From positions 558,001 through 622,000 of the forward strand of contig CAVTTK010000002.1 of assembly GCA_963737625.1 (NCBI GenBank): a stretch of DNA of 64,000 bases, in the 5' to 3' direction. Under the pieces are notes generated by a model. That model was not told the origin of the DNA, did no database searches, and was given only the letters and a program-made list of their open reading frames with translations. The DNA is from Bog-756 sp963737625. Its GTDB lineage: Bacteria > Actinomycetota > Acidimicrobiia > Acidimicrobiales > RAAP-2. The translations under genes were made by a program, and so were the position numbers. Of the stretch, positions 52,597-62,335 are shown piece after piece (the stretch's first letter is position 1; every line of letters begins with the position of its first letter).

Positions 52597-53228
52597 GCCG
52601 CTTCGATCTGGTGATCTTCGATTGCGACGGGGTCTTGGTGGACAGCGAGCGTCTCGCCGTCCGTACCGAGGCGGTGATCCTTGCCTCCCTGGGTTGGCCG
52701 CTGAGCGAGGCCGAGATCATTGAGCGATTCGTCGGCCGGTCCGCCGGCCACATGCAGGAGGTGGTCGAGGAACACATCGGACGTCCAGTGGACTGGGAGG
52801 CGGAGTTCGAGCCCCTCTACCGAGAGGCGTACGAATCCGAACTCGTGCCCGTGGAGGGAGTGGTCGAGGCACTTGACCGGATCACCACACCGACCTGCGT
52901 GGCCTCGAGCGGAAGCCATGAGAAGATGAACTTCACGCTGGCGTTGACCGGACTTTCGGATCGGTTTGCCGGTCGCATCTTCAGCGGGGATGAGGTCGCC
53001 CGCGGTAAACCTGACCCCGACATCTTCCTGTACGCGGCGACGCGGATGGGCCGAGCTCCCGACCGCTGTGCCGTAGTGGAAGACAGCATGTCGGGGGTCA
53101 GCGCCGGGGTTGCCGCCGGGATGTCCGTCTTCGCCTTCGCCGGGGGTGTGACCAGCGCATCGCAACTCGAGCGAGCTGGTGTGGTCGTGTTCGACGACAT
53201 GCGTCAGCTTCCGGACCTGTTGCGTTAG
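52593..53228 (+). CDS. HAD family hydrolase (beta-phosphoglucomutase-like)
   Basis: A 211-residue phosphatase or phosphomutase. Motif I FDCDGVLVDSE holds the nucleophile and acid Asp, motif II is CVASSGS, motif III the Lys in ARGKPDPDIFLYAA, and motif IV VVEDSMSGVSAG. The cap helices sit between motifs I and II (residues 17-80). The substrate is probably a sugar phosphate. The GTG overlaps the acetyltransferase stop, so the two are coupled. Confidence 0.86.
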   Translation: MSRFDLVIFDCDGVLVDSERLAVRTEAVILASLGWPLSEAEIIERFVGRSAGHMQEVVEEHIGRPVDWEAEFEPLYREAYESELVPVEGVVEALDRITTPTCVASSGSHEKMNFTLALTGLSDRFAGRIFSGDEVARGKPDPDIFLYAATRMGRAPDRCAVVEDSMSGVSAGVAAGMSVFAFAGGVTSASQLERAGVVVFDDMRQLPDLLR

Positions 53229-53295
53229 CTCGTTGTCATGAGGCAGTCAGGGGTGGGTAGCGTAATCTGTCGGCATCCAATGGAGAGGAGCGGCT

Positions 53296-53646
53296 GTGTC
53301 AAAAAGGGAGATCGATGACTACCTGGATTCATTGGAGGAACCGAAGAGGGGCACGTTGACCGTGCTTCGGCAGTCGATCCTCGATGTCATACCCGAAGCA
53401 GAGCAGTGCATCTCCTACGGACTGCCCGCCTTCCGGCTGCAGGGCAAGGTAATCGCCGGATTCGGAGCCTTCAAGAACCACCTTAGCTATCTTCCCCACA
53501 GTGGTTCGGTCTTCCCTGAACTGAAGGACGAACTCGCCGAGTACAAGACTTCATCCGGGGCCCTTCAGTTCTCCCTTGATACGCCACTGCCCAAAGGGCT
53601 GGTCAGGCAGTTGGTCACTACCAGACTGCACCAGGCTCTCGGATAG
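53296..53646 (+). CDS. DUF1801 family protein (YdhG-like)
   Basis: A 116-residue small alpha/beta protein. REIDDYLDSLEEPKRGTLTVLRQSILDVIPEAEQCISYGLPAFRLQGKVIAGFGAFKNHLSYLPHSG is the DUF1801 pattern; some relatives are described as iron chaperones but the role here is unknown. GGAGAGGAG precedes the GTG; TAATCT (53263-53268) could be its -10. Base composition is clearly lower in GC than the left half of the window. Confidence 0.85.
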   Translation: MSKREIDDYLDSLEEPKRGTLTVLRQSILDVIPEAEQCISYGLPAFRLQGKVIAGFGAFKNHLSYLPHSGSVFPELKDELAEYKTSSGALQFSLDTPLPKGLVRQLVTTRLHQALG

Positions 53647-53985
53647 GCCCTCGGGCTGCGGCGGCTCGGCGACTCTGGGCCAGTCCAGTGCTAATTCCCC
53701 GGCTCCCGATGCCTCGCTCGGTGGCCACCCAGGGGTTCCCGGCTAACCGGGCCATGGTCGTTCCCGGGTCTGGGCGAAAGTGGAATCTCAGATCCAAGCC
53801 GTCGTGGGGTATGAAAACGGCTGAGGTGCCCATCAACAGCGGAAGATCGTTGGCGAGCGCCACGACGGCGGTGATTGCGTCATAGGACAGGGCACCGGTC
53901 GTGCGCCCTGAACGGTGAAAGGCGTGGCGATGCGGCCGAACGCTTGGGCCCCGCGAATCCCCTACTCGGCCAATCGTGTCTCACG
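53618..53985 (-). other. Possible gene remnant
   Basis: The reverse strand is open from an in-frame TGA near 53990 to 53618 and reads plausible protein (SYDAITAVVALANDLPLLMGTSAVFIPHDGLDLRFHFRPD), but the first start codon is GTG 53863 in the middle of this pattern, there is no ribosome-binding site, and the 3' end overlaps the preceding gene. It may be what is left of a larger gene. Otherwise this gap holds nothing recognisable. Confidence 0.3.
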
Positions 53986-53992
53986 TAGACCA

Positions 53993-54562
53993 CTAACGAT
54001 CAGACGACGTCTGCCATTCACGCCTGAGCAGCCCGTACACCCATGAGTCCGACACGTCGTTGTTGACCACGCAGTCCTCTCGCAATGTCCCTTCGCGCAC
54101 GAATCCGATCTTTTCCAGGACGCGAGCAGACGCCGCGTTGCGCGTATCGACCTCGGCCTGGACTCGATTCAGGTCCAGCGAGTCGAAGGCCCAATGCAAC
54201 ACGGCCCTCGCGGCCTCCGTCGCATAGCCACACCCCCACGCCGCATCGTCAAGGCAGTAGCCCATTGACGCGCTGCGATACACATGGTTCCACCGGGTCA
54301 GACCACACCATCCGATGAAGGCTTCGTCGGAACCACGGTCGATCGCCCACCGCGCCCCGCTGCCGTCCTTCGCCATTCGCCGGCATGCCGCGATGAACTC
54401 CTCGGCCTGAGCACGTTCTACCCATAGAGGCGCATCCCAGTAGCGCATCACCTGGACGTTGCTGCGCAACGCGAAGAGAGCGTCCGTATCCGCGTCGGTG
54501 AATGGCCGCAACGACAGTCGAGCAGTCCGCAGCGTCGGAGTGAGCAAGGGCATACGTGCCAT
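53993..54562 (-). CDS. RimJ/RimL-like GNAT N-acetyltransferase
   Basis: A 189-residue acetyltransferase. TARLSLRPFTDADTDALFALRSN at the start, MGYCLDDAAWGCGYATEAARAVLHWAFDSLDLNRVQAEVDTRNAASARVLEKIGFVREG through the acetyl-CoA site and the C-terminal fold: all conserved RimJ/RimL features. Substrate unknown. Start is ATG 54562 or 54553. A third acetyltransferase within 6 kb. Confidence 0.86.
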   Translation of the reverse strand: MARMPLLTPTLRTARLSLRPFTDADTDALFALRSNVQVMRYWDAPLWVERAQAEEFIAACRRMAKDGSGARWAIDRGSDEAFIGWCGLTRWNHVYRSASMGYCLDDAAWGCGYATEAARAVLHWAFDSLDLNRVQAEVDTRNAASARVLEKIGFVREGTLREDCVVNNDVSDSWVYGLLRREWQTSSDR

Positions 54563-54777
54563 CTTGCCCCGCCTGGATGGATACCCGGAAATGTTGCTTG
54601 GCCGTCATCGGGAGGCAGATGAGCGTCGGGAAGGAGTGAACGTACTCGTGACATTCGGTGCGTCAAGGCCGCGTCTGCCGGGCCAAGCGTTCCGCGGACC
54701 ACCGCAGTTGTGAGGCTTATGGTCCATCCTCTTGCCGGACTGCGCGATTGGGTCAGCCGGCGTCGTAAGCTTGCCGG

Positions 54778-55563
54778 ATGCTTCCGAGCAAGTTCGAGGT
54801 CATCTGTGAGGTTGAGCCAGCGACCCGACCTGAGTTGATGCACGTTCGTCACCAGATCGGCGTGCTGAGCCGAGTGGCAGATGCGTTCCTGATCCCCGAC
54901 AATCACATTGGTCGGGCGACGGTGTCGAGCATTGCTGTTGCCCATGAGGTCGAACTCATGGGAGGGAGGGCCATTGCCTGCATCAACGCACGGGACCGGA
55001 ATCGGCTCGGATTCCAGCGGGATCTTCTGACGGCTGCTGCCTACGGCGTCAACGAGTTCCTGTTCGTGTACGGCGACCGCCCCGAGTCTGGTTCCCGCAC
55101 GGATGACCTGACGGTCAGGTCGATGATCGCAGAGGCGCGACGGTTCAGTGTGCAACGGAGCGATGACTCTCAACTCGTGCGGATCGGAGTCGCATCCGGC
55201 TTACGCCGACTTCCTGATTGGAAGAAGGAGGCGGATGCTCTCTTCGTCCAGGTCGGATTCTCCGTTGAGGCACTACTCGAATGGCGTTCGTCGGTAACGT
55301 TCGATGGCCCGGTGTATGCGGGGGTCATGGTGGTGTCGAGTGCCTCGATGGCTCGGAAGCTCTCTGCCGACGTTCCTCAACTCGCCGTACCCGAGGAGAT
55401 CATCGAGCGAATCGAGGCTGACCGTGATGCGGGAGCCGATATTGCTTGTGAGCTGATTGCGCAGATCAGGGAATCGAAGGCATTGGATGGAGTTCACCTC
55501 ATACCCGTAGCCAGGTATCGGGAGATGGCGGACCGGTTGGACGCCGAGGGCGCCAGCAGCTAA
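54778..55563 (+). CDS. Methylenetetrahydrofolate reductase-like protein
   Basis: A 261-residue TIM-barrel protein. FEVICEVEPATRPELMHVRHQI gives the N-terminal catalytic Glu of MetF; AFLIPDNHIGRATVSSIAVAHEVELMGGRAIACINARDRNRLGFQRDLLTAAAYGVNEFLFVYGDRP resembles the folate/FAD face, and RIGVASGLRR and ALFVQVGF correspond to later strands. It is shorter than MetF (about 295) and diverges in the flavin loop, so its substrate may differ. TAAGCT (54766-54771) lies 6 nt before the ATG. GC content is low for this window, which hints at acquisition. Confidence 0.78.
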   Translation: MLPSKFEVICEVEPATRPELMHVRHQIGVLSRVADAFLIPDNHIGRATVSSIAVAHEVELMGGRAIACINARDRNRLGFQRDLLTAAAYGVNEFLFVYGDRPESGSRTDDLTVRSMIAEARRFSVQRSDDSQLVRIGVASGLRRLPDWKKEADALFVQVGFSVEALLEWRSSVTFDGPVYAGVMVVSSASMARKLSADVPQLAVPEEIIERIEADRDAGADIACELIAQIRESKALDGVHLIPVARYREMADRLDAEGASS

Positions 55564-55578
55564 TCCTCCCACGCAACG

Positions 55579-56502
55579 CTAGCGAGGTCGCAGGTGCTCA
55601 GGCAGAGTCTCCCCGTTTGGATCGTTGATGAGATCCGAGCCAATCCAGTAGGAACGATGTTCGGGCCTAGTCTCCAGGGCTTCGACCTCCGAGGAGTTCA
55701 CGAACTCCTCGATGCACGCCGATGTCCCACCGACATACAGCCACCTGAAGTCAGTGTCTGTTGCGAGGCACCACGACCTGTCGTCGGGCCACCAGAGGTC
55801 AGGCACCTGTGGATGGTGGGCGTTTCGAATGAGTCTCCATGCTGAGATCGGTCCTCGGTACAGGAGGTAGTTGCGGTCGGGGAGGGCGAACACTTCGGGA
55901 TACGCCACCTGATGAACTTCTTGGCGCCCCGGTGTGGGGGCGTAGCCCACCATCAGATCTCCGTAGCCTTCCCACAGTCCGAACCAGGTTGACTCGGGTG
56001 TCTCGGTATGACGACGAAGGATCGCCGCCAATGCGTCGAACTGATCCTCTTCCAGGTTGTATCCCACATCATTCAGATCGACATCAGGCGGCTGCATACT
56101 CTGGCCGGGTGCGGGTCTGACAATGGCCTCGGGAGCCATCTCGGGGTGCACGTGCCAGCCGTTCCCCTCAGCGACCTCCGACCACCTGAGCGTCGGTGGT
56201 TCCCGGGCGATGATCTCACTACCATCGAGGACCCCGCTTCGGACGATGGGGTAGAAGACGCGTGCGTATGCCTCGAAGGTCTCGGGTACCCACGACCGAA
56301 CCTCTCCGCCTCGATGCGACAGGAGTGGAGTCAGCCACTCTGCTTCTGTGAAGTCGTCAACGAGATCCGTACCCGGGAACGTCCAGAACTGGTCACCACG
56401 ACCTGGGATCTCGGTGACCTGCCCTCCCGTCCCAGCGGAGCCCAGCCTGCCCATACCTACTGCTGCGTTGCTTTCCGAGCCGAAGAAGCGGAACCTGCGC
56501 AT
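55579..56502 (-). CDS. Actinobacterial protein of unknown function
   Basis: A 307-residue protein. The N-terminal half is rich in Trp and Tyr (EVRSWVPETFEAYARVFYPI, NGWHVHPEMAPE), and the C-terminal half carries RNYLLYRGPISAWRLI and WWPDDRSWCLATDTDFRWLYVGGTSACIEEFV. I recall this last pattern from hypothetical proteins of many actinobacteria; it is not assigned a function. The first 28 residues may not be translated; a GTG before TEIPGRGDQFWTF is a possible start. Convergent with the MTHFR-like gene, 15 bp apart. Confidence 0.7.
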   Translation of the reverse strand: MRRFRFFGSESNAAVGMGRLGSAGTGGQVTEIPGRGDQFWTFPGTDLVDDFTEAEWLTPLLSHRGGEVRSWVPETFEAYARVFYPIVRSGVLDGSEIIAREPPTLRWSEVAEGNGWHVHPEMAPEAIVRPAPGQSMQPPDVDLNDVGYNLEEDQFDALAAILRRHTETPESTWFGLWEGYGDLMVGYAPTPGRQEVHQVAYPEVFALPDRNYLLYRGPISAWRLIRNAHHPQVPDLWWPDDRSWCLATDTDFRWLYVGGTSACIEEFVNSSEVEALETRPEHRSYWIGSDLINDPNGETLPEHLRPR

Positions 56503-56898
56503 TCACCATGCTCGCACAGCCTCCGGGAGGGCTGTCAGGAGAGCGGTACCGGCACGTCGCGACCGAGCCAGCAGAAGGTGAGCACGGAGGCGGTTGGCGG
56601 TACCAGGTCGGAACTTGGACTCCCCGGTCATCTCGTGGTTGCCGCCACCGTGCCCGACCCCGTGGGCAGGTAGGCCGATCCGAGGTCGTCGGTGAGGCCG
56701 GACTTCCGGTAGAGCCGCATCATGCTCAGCTTCTGACGTCCCTCGGTCCGCAGATCGTCAGCGGCCCATTCCCCCAGTCCTTCGAGGTCGCCTGCCAGCA
56801 TGTCTCTGGGCCCAGTCCGAATACACCAGTCGAAAGGACTTCCTCATCCGATAGGCACGAAGACGAATGGCATCCGGTCGGCAACGAAGACGAATGGC
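56503..56898. other. Gap with degraded-looking sequence and a 15-bp direct repeat
   Basis: No intact gene. Short stretches such as GTRSELGLPGHLVVAATVPDPVGR (forward frame, stop near 56673) read like coding sequence but are isolated. ACGAAGACGAATGGC occurs twice, at 56857-56871 and 56884-56898, with 27-bp spacing. Confidence 0.4.
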
Positions 56899-57351
56899 TC
56901 ACGCTGCCGAAAGCAGGGGAGCCAGGTCAGTCTCATCAACCGGCATATCCTCGCCAATCTCTCGACGGCACGTCACAGGAACGGCGAGCGATTCGATGAT
57001 GTCATCGAGAATGGCGGCGACCCGATCCCGATAGGCCTTTGTGCCGACTGGCCACGCAAGGCCCCTGGGCCTCAGAGCCACCTCGGTGATGCTCGCCGAC
57101 CACATCGAGAACTCCAGACTCACTCGTATTGGACGGGCCTTCACCCACAGGTGGCCCCGCACTGAATACAACTGGCAGGGATCCGGCCGTCCCTGTTCGG
57201 GTTCCGAAGCCAGCCGGAACTGGTGGTCGACCTGCACGGAGTTCCGGCCCACCCGAACGGGGGGAAGGCCTCGGTGCCAATCGGCGGCTGCACCCGGGAC
57301 CTCGGAAGGGTGGATATCAAACCGTCTCGAAATGAAAGCAGTACCAGACAT
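56899..57351 (-). CDS. Protein of unknown function
   Basis: A 150-residue protein with ISRRFDIHPSEVPGAAADWHRGLPPVRVGRNSVQVDHQFRL, then LYSVRGHLWVKARPIRVSLEFSMWSASITEVALRPRGLAWPVGTKAYRDRVAAILDDIIESL. The internal alternation of charged and hydrophobic residues is protein-like and the C-terminal helix is clear. GAGAGAG precedes the ATG at 57351. No family recognised. Confidence 0.55.
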   Translation of the reverse strand: MSGTAFISRRFDIHPSEVPGAAADWHRGLPPVRVGRNSVQVDHQFRLASEPEQGRPDPCQLYSVRGHLWVKARPIRVSLEFSMWSASITEVALRPRGLAWPVGTKAYRDRVAAILDDIIESLAVPVTCRREIGEDMPVDETDLAPLLSAA

Positions 57352-57775
57352 TCGCTCTCTCCTTATCCAGGGAGCCACTCGTTGACTCGATAAGGTCATG
57401 TTGCGCCACAGAAGCGAAACCCGCATCTGCAGAAGTACGTACTTTTCAAAGTCCTTCCAGACAGTCGGTACCCGGTCTCGTCCGCCGGGCTGGCTGAAGG
57501 GCCTCCAATGGGTGTCCGGCGAGGGCTGCGCTCCGCCGACACGATGGCTACTGCCTGAGGCGGAGCGTCACCATCCCTATCCCTGCTGCTCGCCGCACAG
57601 ATGGCCGAGTCGAAGTGGCCATCTATGGACCCCATCATCGAGCCCGAGAGATGGGATGGGTCCCACCCAGCGGTCAGGTCGTACTCAGCCAACCCGCCAA
57701 CCCGATGACACCACGAGCACGTCGACGGCACGGCCCGGACATTAGATCCATGTACTCCCTGTTCAGCGGCCTAGT
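57352..57775. other. Gap between a hypothetical gene and rnpB
   Basis: 424 bp. Open frames exist on both strands, the best being a reverse one with CSWCHRVGG near its start, but none has a ribosome-binding site or a recognisable domain. I see no terminator hairpin after rnpB. Confidence 0.35.
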
Positions 57776-58171
<396 letters not shown>

Positions 58172-58321
58172 CCCACCATCGTCCCACACACCGTCCCCGG
58201 ACGGTCCGAAAACCCTCTGACCACCAGGTTCGCACCAGAGCAGATCAGGATGACTCGGGGGAATCGGTGGTGAACGGCCATCGGCATGGATTCGCCGCAC
58301 CGGGGTCCTAGTCTGACTCCA

Positions 58322-59806
58322 ATGGCTGTCCGCTCATCCCCGACCCGCCCCGGCCCGGAGTCCCTCGTTGGCGCCGACTCGCTGTCCATCAGTGACCTCT
58401 ATCTCCGGATCGACCGTGCTCTCAAGGATGCGCTGCCGGGGGTGGTGTGGGTCGCCGGCGAGGTCCGTTCGTTCAACGTCAGTTCGCGCGGGCACTGCTA
58501 CCTCGACCTGGTGGATCCGGTCCATGCCCAGGAGAGCAGCCCACCGGTCTTGAAGGTGGTCTGTTGGTCCAGCCGGTGGAGCCGAGTGCGGTCCACGCTC
58601 GAGCAACTGGGAATCGTCCTCGACACCGGCCTCGTCGTCCGGGTCCGGGGAGAGGTCCAGCTGTACAAGCCCCGTGGTGATATCAGCTTCATTCTCTCTG
58701 AGCTCGACACCGACGCCCTGTTGGGGAAGGTGGCCGCAGAGCGGGCCCGGCTGATCAAGGCGCTGGTGGACGAGGACCTCCTCGATCGGAACCGGCGGAT
58801 CCCTGTCCCTCGCCTCCCTCTCCGGATCGGGCTGGTGGCCAGTCCAGCCACCGAGGGCTATGCCGACTTCATCGGTCGACTGGAGGCGTCAGCCATGGCG
58901 TTCGCCGTCGACGTCCTCCCCACCCCGGTTCAGGGCCGTGAGGCGGTGGCCGCGGTGGCCGCCGGGGTCCGGAGGCTGCAGTCCGGCGGCTACGACGTGA
59001 TCGTGATCGTGCGCGGCGGTGGGTCCAAAGCCGACCTGGCCACCTTCGACAGCGAACCGGTGGCCCGGGCCATTGCCACCTCCGAGGCGCCCGTGTGGGT
59101 CGGGATCGGGCACACCGGGGATCAGTCCGTTGCCGATGAGGTGGCCAACCGGTCGTTCATCACGCCTACGGAGTGCGGTCAGGAGCTGGCCCGCATGGCC
59201 ACCGAGTTCTGGAGGTCCGGCATGGGGGCCGGTGCACTGACCGGAAGGCTCGCTCGTGACCTGCTGGAGCGTTCTGAGCGATCCCTCGACCGCCACCGGC
59301 ACGGGATGGCCACCGGCGCCCGCTCTCAGCTCGACCGCCACGTCGACCGCCTGGCCCACCGGTCCCGAACGCTCCGGGGCGCGTCCCGGGGACAGGTCGA
59401 TACCCACGTGCGCCGGCTCGAGGGCAGGAGTGCCCTGTTGGCCCGATCGACAGTCCGGTCGCTGGAGTCGGGCCAGGTGGCCCTCGTCTCCCGGAGTCGC
59501 CGCCTGGTGACGTCGCCAGGCCGACGGTTGCAGGTCGAGGACCTCCGGCTGGATCAGTGGCGTCGTCTGCTGGGCGCCTACGATTACCGACGTCAGCTCG
59601 AGCGGGGCTACTCGGTCACCCGCGACAGCGAAGGGCGGGTGCTCCGATCGGCATCCGGGCTCTCGGCAGGATCTCGCGTGCGGACCCAGCTGGCCGACGG
59701 CGAGGTGGAGTCCGTGGTCTCGGCTGTCGGGACCGGTCCGATCGAGGAGCGAGCGCGTACGACCAGTGTGCAATCAGACCCGAATGACGAGGAAGGGAAG
59801 CAGTAA
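58322..59806 (+). CDS. xseA: Exodeoxyribonuclease VII large subunit
   Basis: A 494-residue subunit of the nuclease that degrades single-stranded DNA in both directions. N-terminal OB-fold: ISDLYLRIDRALKDALPGVVWVAGEVRSF; catalytic domain: RIGLVASPATEGYADF, DVIVIVRGGGSKADLATFDSEPVARAIATSEAPVWVGIGHTGDQSVADEVAN; then a long coiled coil rich in Arg and Leu; C-terminal segment LERGYSVTRDSEGRVL. TAGTCT (58309-58314) lies 7 nt before the ATG, selecting it over a longer frame from 58286. Overlaps xseB by 1 nt (TAATG). Confidence 0.93.
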   Translation: MAVRSSPTRPGPESLVGADSLSISDLYLRIDRALKDALPGVVWVAGEVRSFNVSSRGHCYLDLVDPVHAQESSPPVLKVVCWSSRWSRVRSTLEQLGIVLDTGLVVRVRGEVQLYKPRGDISFILSELDTDALLGKVAAERARLIKALVDEDLLDRNRRIPVPRLPLRIGLVASPATEGYADFIGRLEASAMAFAVDVLPTPVQGREAVAAVAAGVRRLQSGGYDVIVIVRGGGSKADLATFDSEPVARAIATSEAPVWVGIGHTGDQSVADEVANRSFITPTECGQELARMATEFWRSGMGAGALTGRLARDLLERSERSLDRHRHGMATGARSQLDRHVDRLAHRSRTLRGASRGQVDTHVRRLEGRSALLARSTVRSLESGQVALVSRSRRLVTSPGRRLQVEDLRLDQWRRLLGAYDYRRQLERGYSVTRDSEGRVLRSASGLSAGSRVRTQLADGEVESVVSAVGTGPIEERARTTSVQSDPNDEEGKQ

Positions 59807-60150
59807 TGGCCGCGACCACAGAGGGCGGAACGAAGGGGGCCGGAGAAGGGGATGCCGTCACCGACGTGACCGAACTGAGCTACTCCGACGCCGGCGCCCA
59901 ACTGGACACCATCATCGAGGAGTTCGAGACCGGCGTGGTGGACGTGGACCGGTTGGTGGAGCAGTTGGAGCGGGCCACCGACATCGTGGATGAGCTGGAC
60001 CGACGACTGCGCCGGACCCGGATGCGGGTCGACGAGTTGGTGCCCCGGCTGGAGTCGATCGGCAGCGGCCAGGAGGACCGTTCCAACGCCAACGCCAACG
60101 CCGACGAGTCACCCGCCTCGGGCGACTCGACATCACCGGGTCTCTTCTGA
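59806..60150 (+). CDS. xseB: Exodeoxyribonuclease VII small subunit
   Basis: A 114-residue helical subunit that binds the coiled coil of XseA. SYSDAGAQLDTIIEEFETGVVDVDRLVEQLERATDIVDELDRRLRRTRMRVDEL is the family pattern; the usual E-x-G-x2 turn (FETGVVD) is present. The N-terminal 25 residues and the Asn/Ala/Asp-rich tail are extra. Translation is coupled to xseA. A hairpin follows. Confidence 0.9.
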   Translation: MAATTEGGTKGAGEGDAVTDVTELSYSDAGAQLDTIIEEFETGVVDVDRLVEQLERATDIVDELDRRLRRTRMRVDELVPRLESIGSGQEDRSNANANADESPASGDSTSPGLF

Positions 60151-60156
60151 ACTGAC

Positions 60157-60185
60157 CCGGCGCGGGCCGGAAGGCCGCGGCCGGA
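60157..60185 (+). terminator. Hairpin after xseB
   Basis: CGCGGGCC-GGAA-GGCCGCG (60161-60179): a 7-bp stem with one bulged G and a GGAA tetraloop, flanked by CCGG repeats that can lengthen it. No T-run. Confidence 0.6.
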
Positions 60186-60552
60186 ACAGAGTGGTCCGGA
60201 CCAGACGGCGATGTCGGTGACAGCCCCGCCTGACAGCCGGGCTGCCCGGACCGGTAGCCTCGCCGACCCGTCCCGATGGTCGTGGCTTCCCAGCTCCGAA
60301 TCCACGCGAACCATCCGGCGGTTCGGCTCGACGACGGCTCCGTGAGGGCTCCGTGTGAGCGGTCGGGGTTGTGCTCCAATTCCGCGGCGGAGGTCGGCCT
60401 GGAGCGATTCCGAACTCAGGAGGTCGTGCGGGCGGGGACCCAGACGGCAACTGGATCTCCGCCGCACGCTTCGCGGAGCTCGCGTGGCACTCAGCCCGTG
60501 GACCATTCCGGCCACCGCACCGGACGGTCCCCTCGCCCGTCCGGTGGGGCGG
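60186..60552. other. Gap between xseB and the acyl-CoA synthetase
   Basis: About 370 bp without a supported gene. A forward frame containing DGNWISAARFAELAWHSA is open but has no homologue that I recognise and no start signal. Confidence 0.35.
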
Positions 60553-62160
60553 TCAGTGGATGTTGCGTTCCCTGCTACCCCAGTAGGGCTGGCGCAGCTC
60601 CCGCTTCAGCACCTTCCCTGAGGGATTGCGGGGCAGGACGTCGATGAAGTCGATCGACGTCGGGCACTTGTAGTGGGCCAATCGGTCCCGGGTGGCGGCG
60701 ATGATGTCGGCCGCCAGCACGCCCTCCTCGGTGGAGACCCCGGGGGCCCTCACCACGATAGCCTTGACGGTCTCACCCCAGCGGTCGTCGGGGACGCCGA
60801 TCACCGCGGCATCGGCCACGTCAGCATGGGCGAGAAGCGCGTTCTCCACCTCGGCCGGGTAGATGTTCTCCCCGCCGGACACGATCATGTCCTTGATCCG
60901 GTCGTGGAGGAAGAGGTAGCCCTCGGCATCCAGCCACCCGGCATCTCCGGTGCGCAGCCAGCCGTCCTCGTTGATGACCGAGGCCGTCTCCTCGGGCTTG
61001 TTCCAGTAGCCGAGCATGTTCTGATCGGATCGGGTCCACACTTCGCCGACCTCACCGACCGGCAGGTCGTTCCCTGAGGCCGTATCGACGATTCGCAGCT
61101 CGATATGGTCGAAGGGTCGGCCGGCCGACCGCAGGAGGTGGGCCCGGGGACCGTCGGGGTCGTGGTCGCCGGGCATCAGGGAGGTGATGGCCCCGGAGGT
61201 CTCGGTAAGGCCGTAGACCTGGGCGAAGTGACAACCGAGGGCGGCCATGGACCGCACCAGCACGTCCTCGCTGATGGGCGAGGCGCCGTAGAAGACGGTC
61301 CGGAGCGAGCTCACATCGGTGCTGGCCAGCGTTGGTGTGGCCAGCAGGAACATGAGGACGGCGGGCACCACGAAGGTCTCGGTAATCCGATGCTCCTCGA
61401 TGATCCGGAGGGCCTCGGTGGGATCGACGTCTCTCAGGATGACCGAGTGCCCTCCCCGGGACATCCCGGCCAGGGCCCAGCCGGTTCCTCCGATGTGGAA
61501 GAGGGGCATGGCCACCAGCGACACGGTGTCCGCCCCGATGTGGAACACCCGGTCGGCTTCGGTGAGGATGGACGAGATGTTGCGCCCCGAGATGACCGCC
61601 CCTTTGGGGAGCCCGGTGGTGCCCGAGGTGTACAGCTGCACCACAGCGTCGTCCGGTCCGGGATCGAAGCCGGGGTCGGCGCGCTCGACGGTCCCCTCGG
61701 CGTCCCGCCACTCGGCCAGCCCGTCCAGGTCCACCCAGTGGTGCACGGTGTCCACCAGGGCCTTCACCTCCTTCACTACGGCGCCGTAGTCGGGCCCGAA
61801 GAAGAGGATGGGGGCCCTGGCGTCCTCGACGATGGCGGCGATCTCCGTGGGCGCCAGACGCCAGTTGACGGCCACGCTGACCGCCCCGAGGAGGACGCAG
61901 CCGAACAGCACCTCGAAGTACTCGCTGCCGTTGCGGTCGAGGAACGCCACCCGGTCCCCGACGCCCACCCCGGACCGTTGGAGGGCGTGGCTGACCCGCT
62001 TGGCTCGCTGGTAGACCTCGTCCCAGCTGAGTGTCGTGGTCCCCTGCGTCAGCATGGGGGCGTCGGGCGTCTCCCTGGCCCATTGGCGGATCATGGCCCC
62101 AGCGGTCCTCAACCCGGTGGGCGGAGGGACCTCGGCCGGTCGGGTCTGCTCAGTCGTCAC
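60553..62160 (-). CDS. Fatty-acyl-CoA synthetase-like AMP-dependent ligase (FadD-type)
   Basis: A 535-residue ANL-superfamily enzyme. P-loop LYTSGTTGLPKGA (motif A3), motif A5 VYGLTETSG, motif A8 GYLFLHDRIKDMIVSGGENIYPAEVEN and the catalytic Lys in NPSGKVLKREL. All parts are present, so it should form acyl-adenylate and acyl-CoA in the cytosol. The chain-length preference cannot be read. GGTGGAGCC precedes the ATG. It is divergent from the hydrolase gene at 62336. Confidence 0.9.
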   Translation of the reverse strand: MTTEQTRPAEVPPPTGLRTAGAMIRQWARETPDAPMLTQGTTTLSWDEVYQRAKRVSHALQRSGVGVGDRVAFLDRNGSEYFEVLFGCVLLGAVSVAVNWRLAPTEIAAIVEDARAPILFFGPDYGAVVKEVKALVDTVHHWVDLDGLAEWRDAEGTVERADPGFDPGPDDAVVQLYTSGTTGLPKGAVISGRNISSILTEADRVFHIGADTVSLVAMPLFHIGGTGWALAGMSRGGHSVILRDVDPTEALRIIEEHRITETFVVPAVLMFLLATPTLASTDVSSLRTVFYGASPISEDVLVRSMAALGCHFAQVYGLTETSGAITSLMPGDHDPDGPRAHLLRSAGRPFDHIELRIVDTASGNDLPVGEVGEVWTRSDQNMLGYWNKPEETASVINEDGWLRTGDAGWLDAEGYLFLHDRIKDMIVSGGENIYPAEVENALLAHADVADAAVIGVPDDRWGETVKAIVVRAPGVSTEEGVLAADIIAATRDRLAHYKCPTSIDFIDVLPRNPSGKVLKRELRQPYWGSRERNIH

Positions 62161-62335
62161 GGCTCCACCCTTCGTCGACGCACGGGTTGCTAGGTCCGGT
62201 CGATGGTACTCCCGCCCGTTCCGGTGGTCCGCTCAGCCGGGACCCGACGGTCCAGCCGAGCCAACCGACCGAGGCCGACGCCGGCGGGGTCGACGCGGGC
62301 CGGGCCCGGGAGTCGACCCCCGTAGAGTGGGGCGC

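Noticed and set aside
57396..57731. Reverse open frame with CSWCHRVGG, HNH-nuclease-like
   Set aside because: No further HNH residues, no ribosome-binding site, and the remainder is not protein-like.
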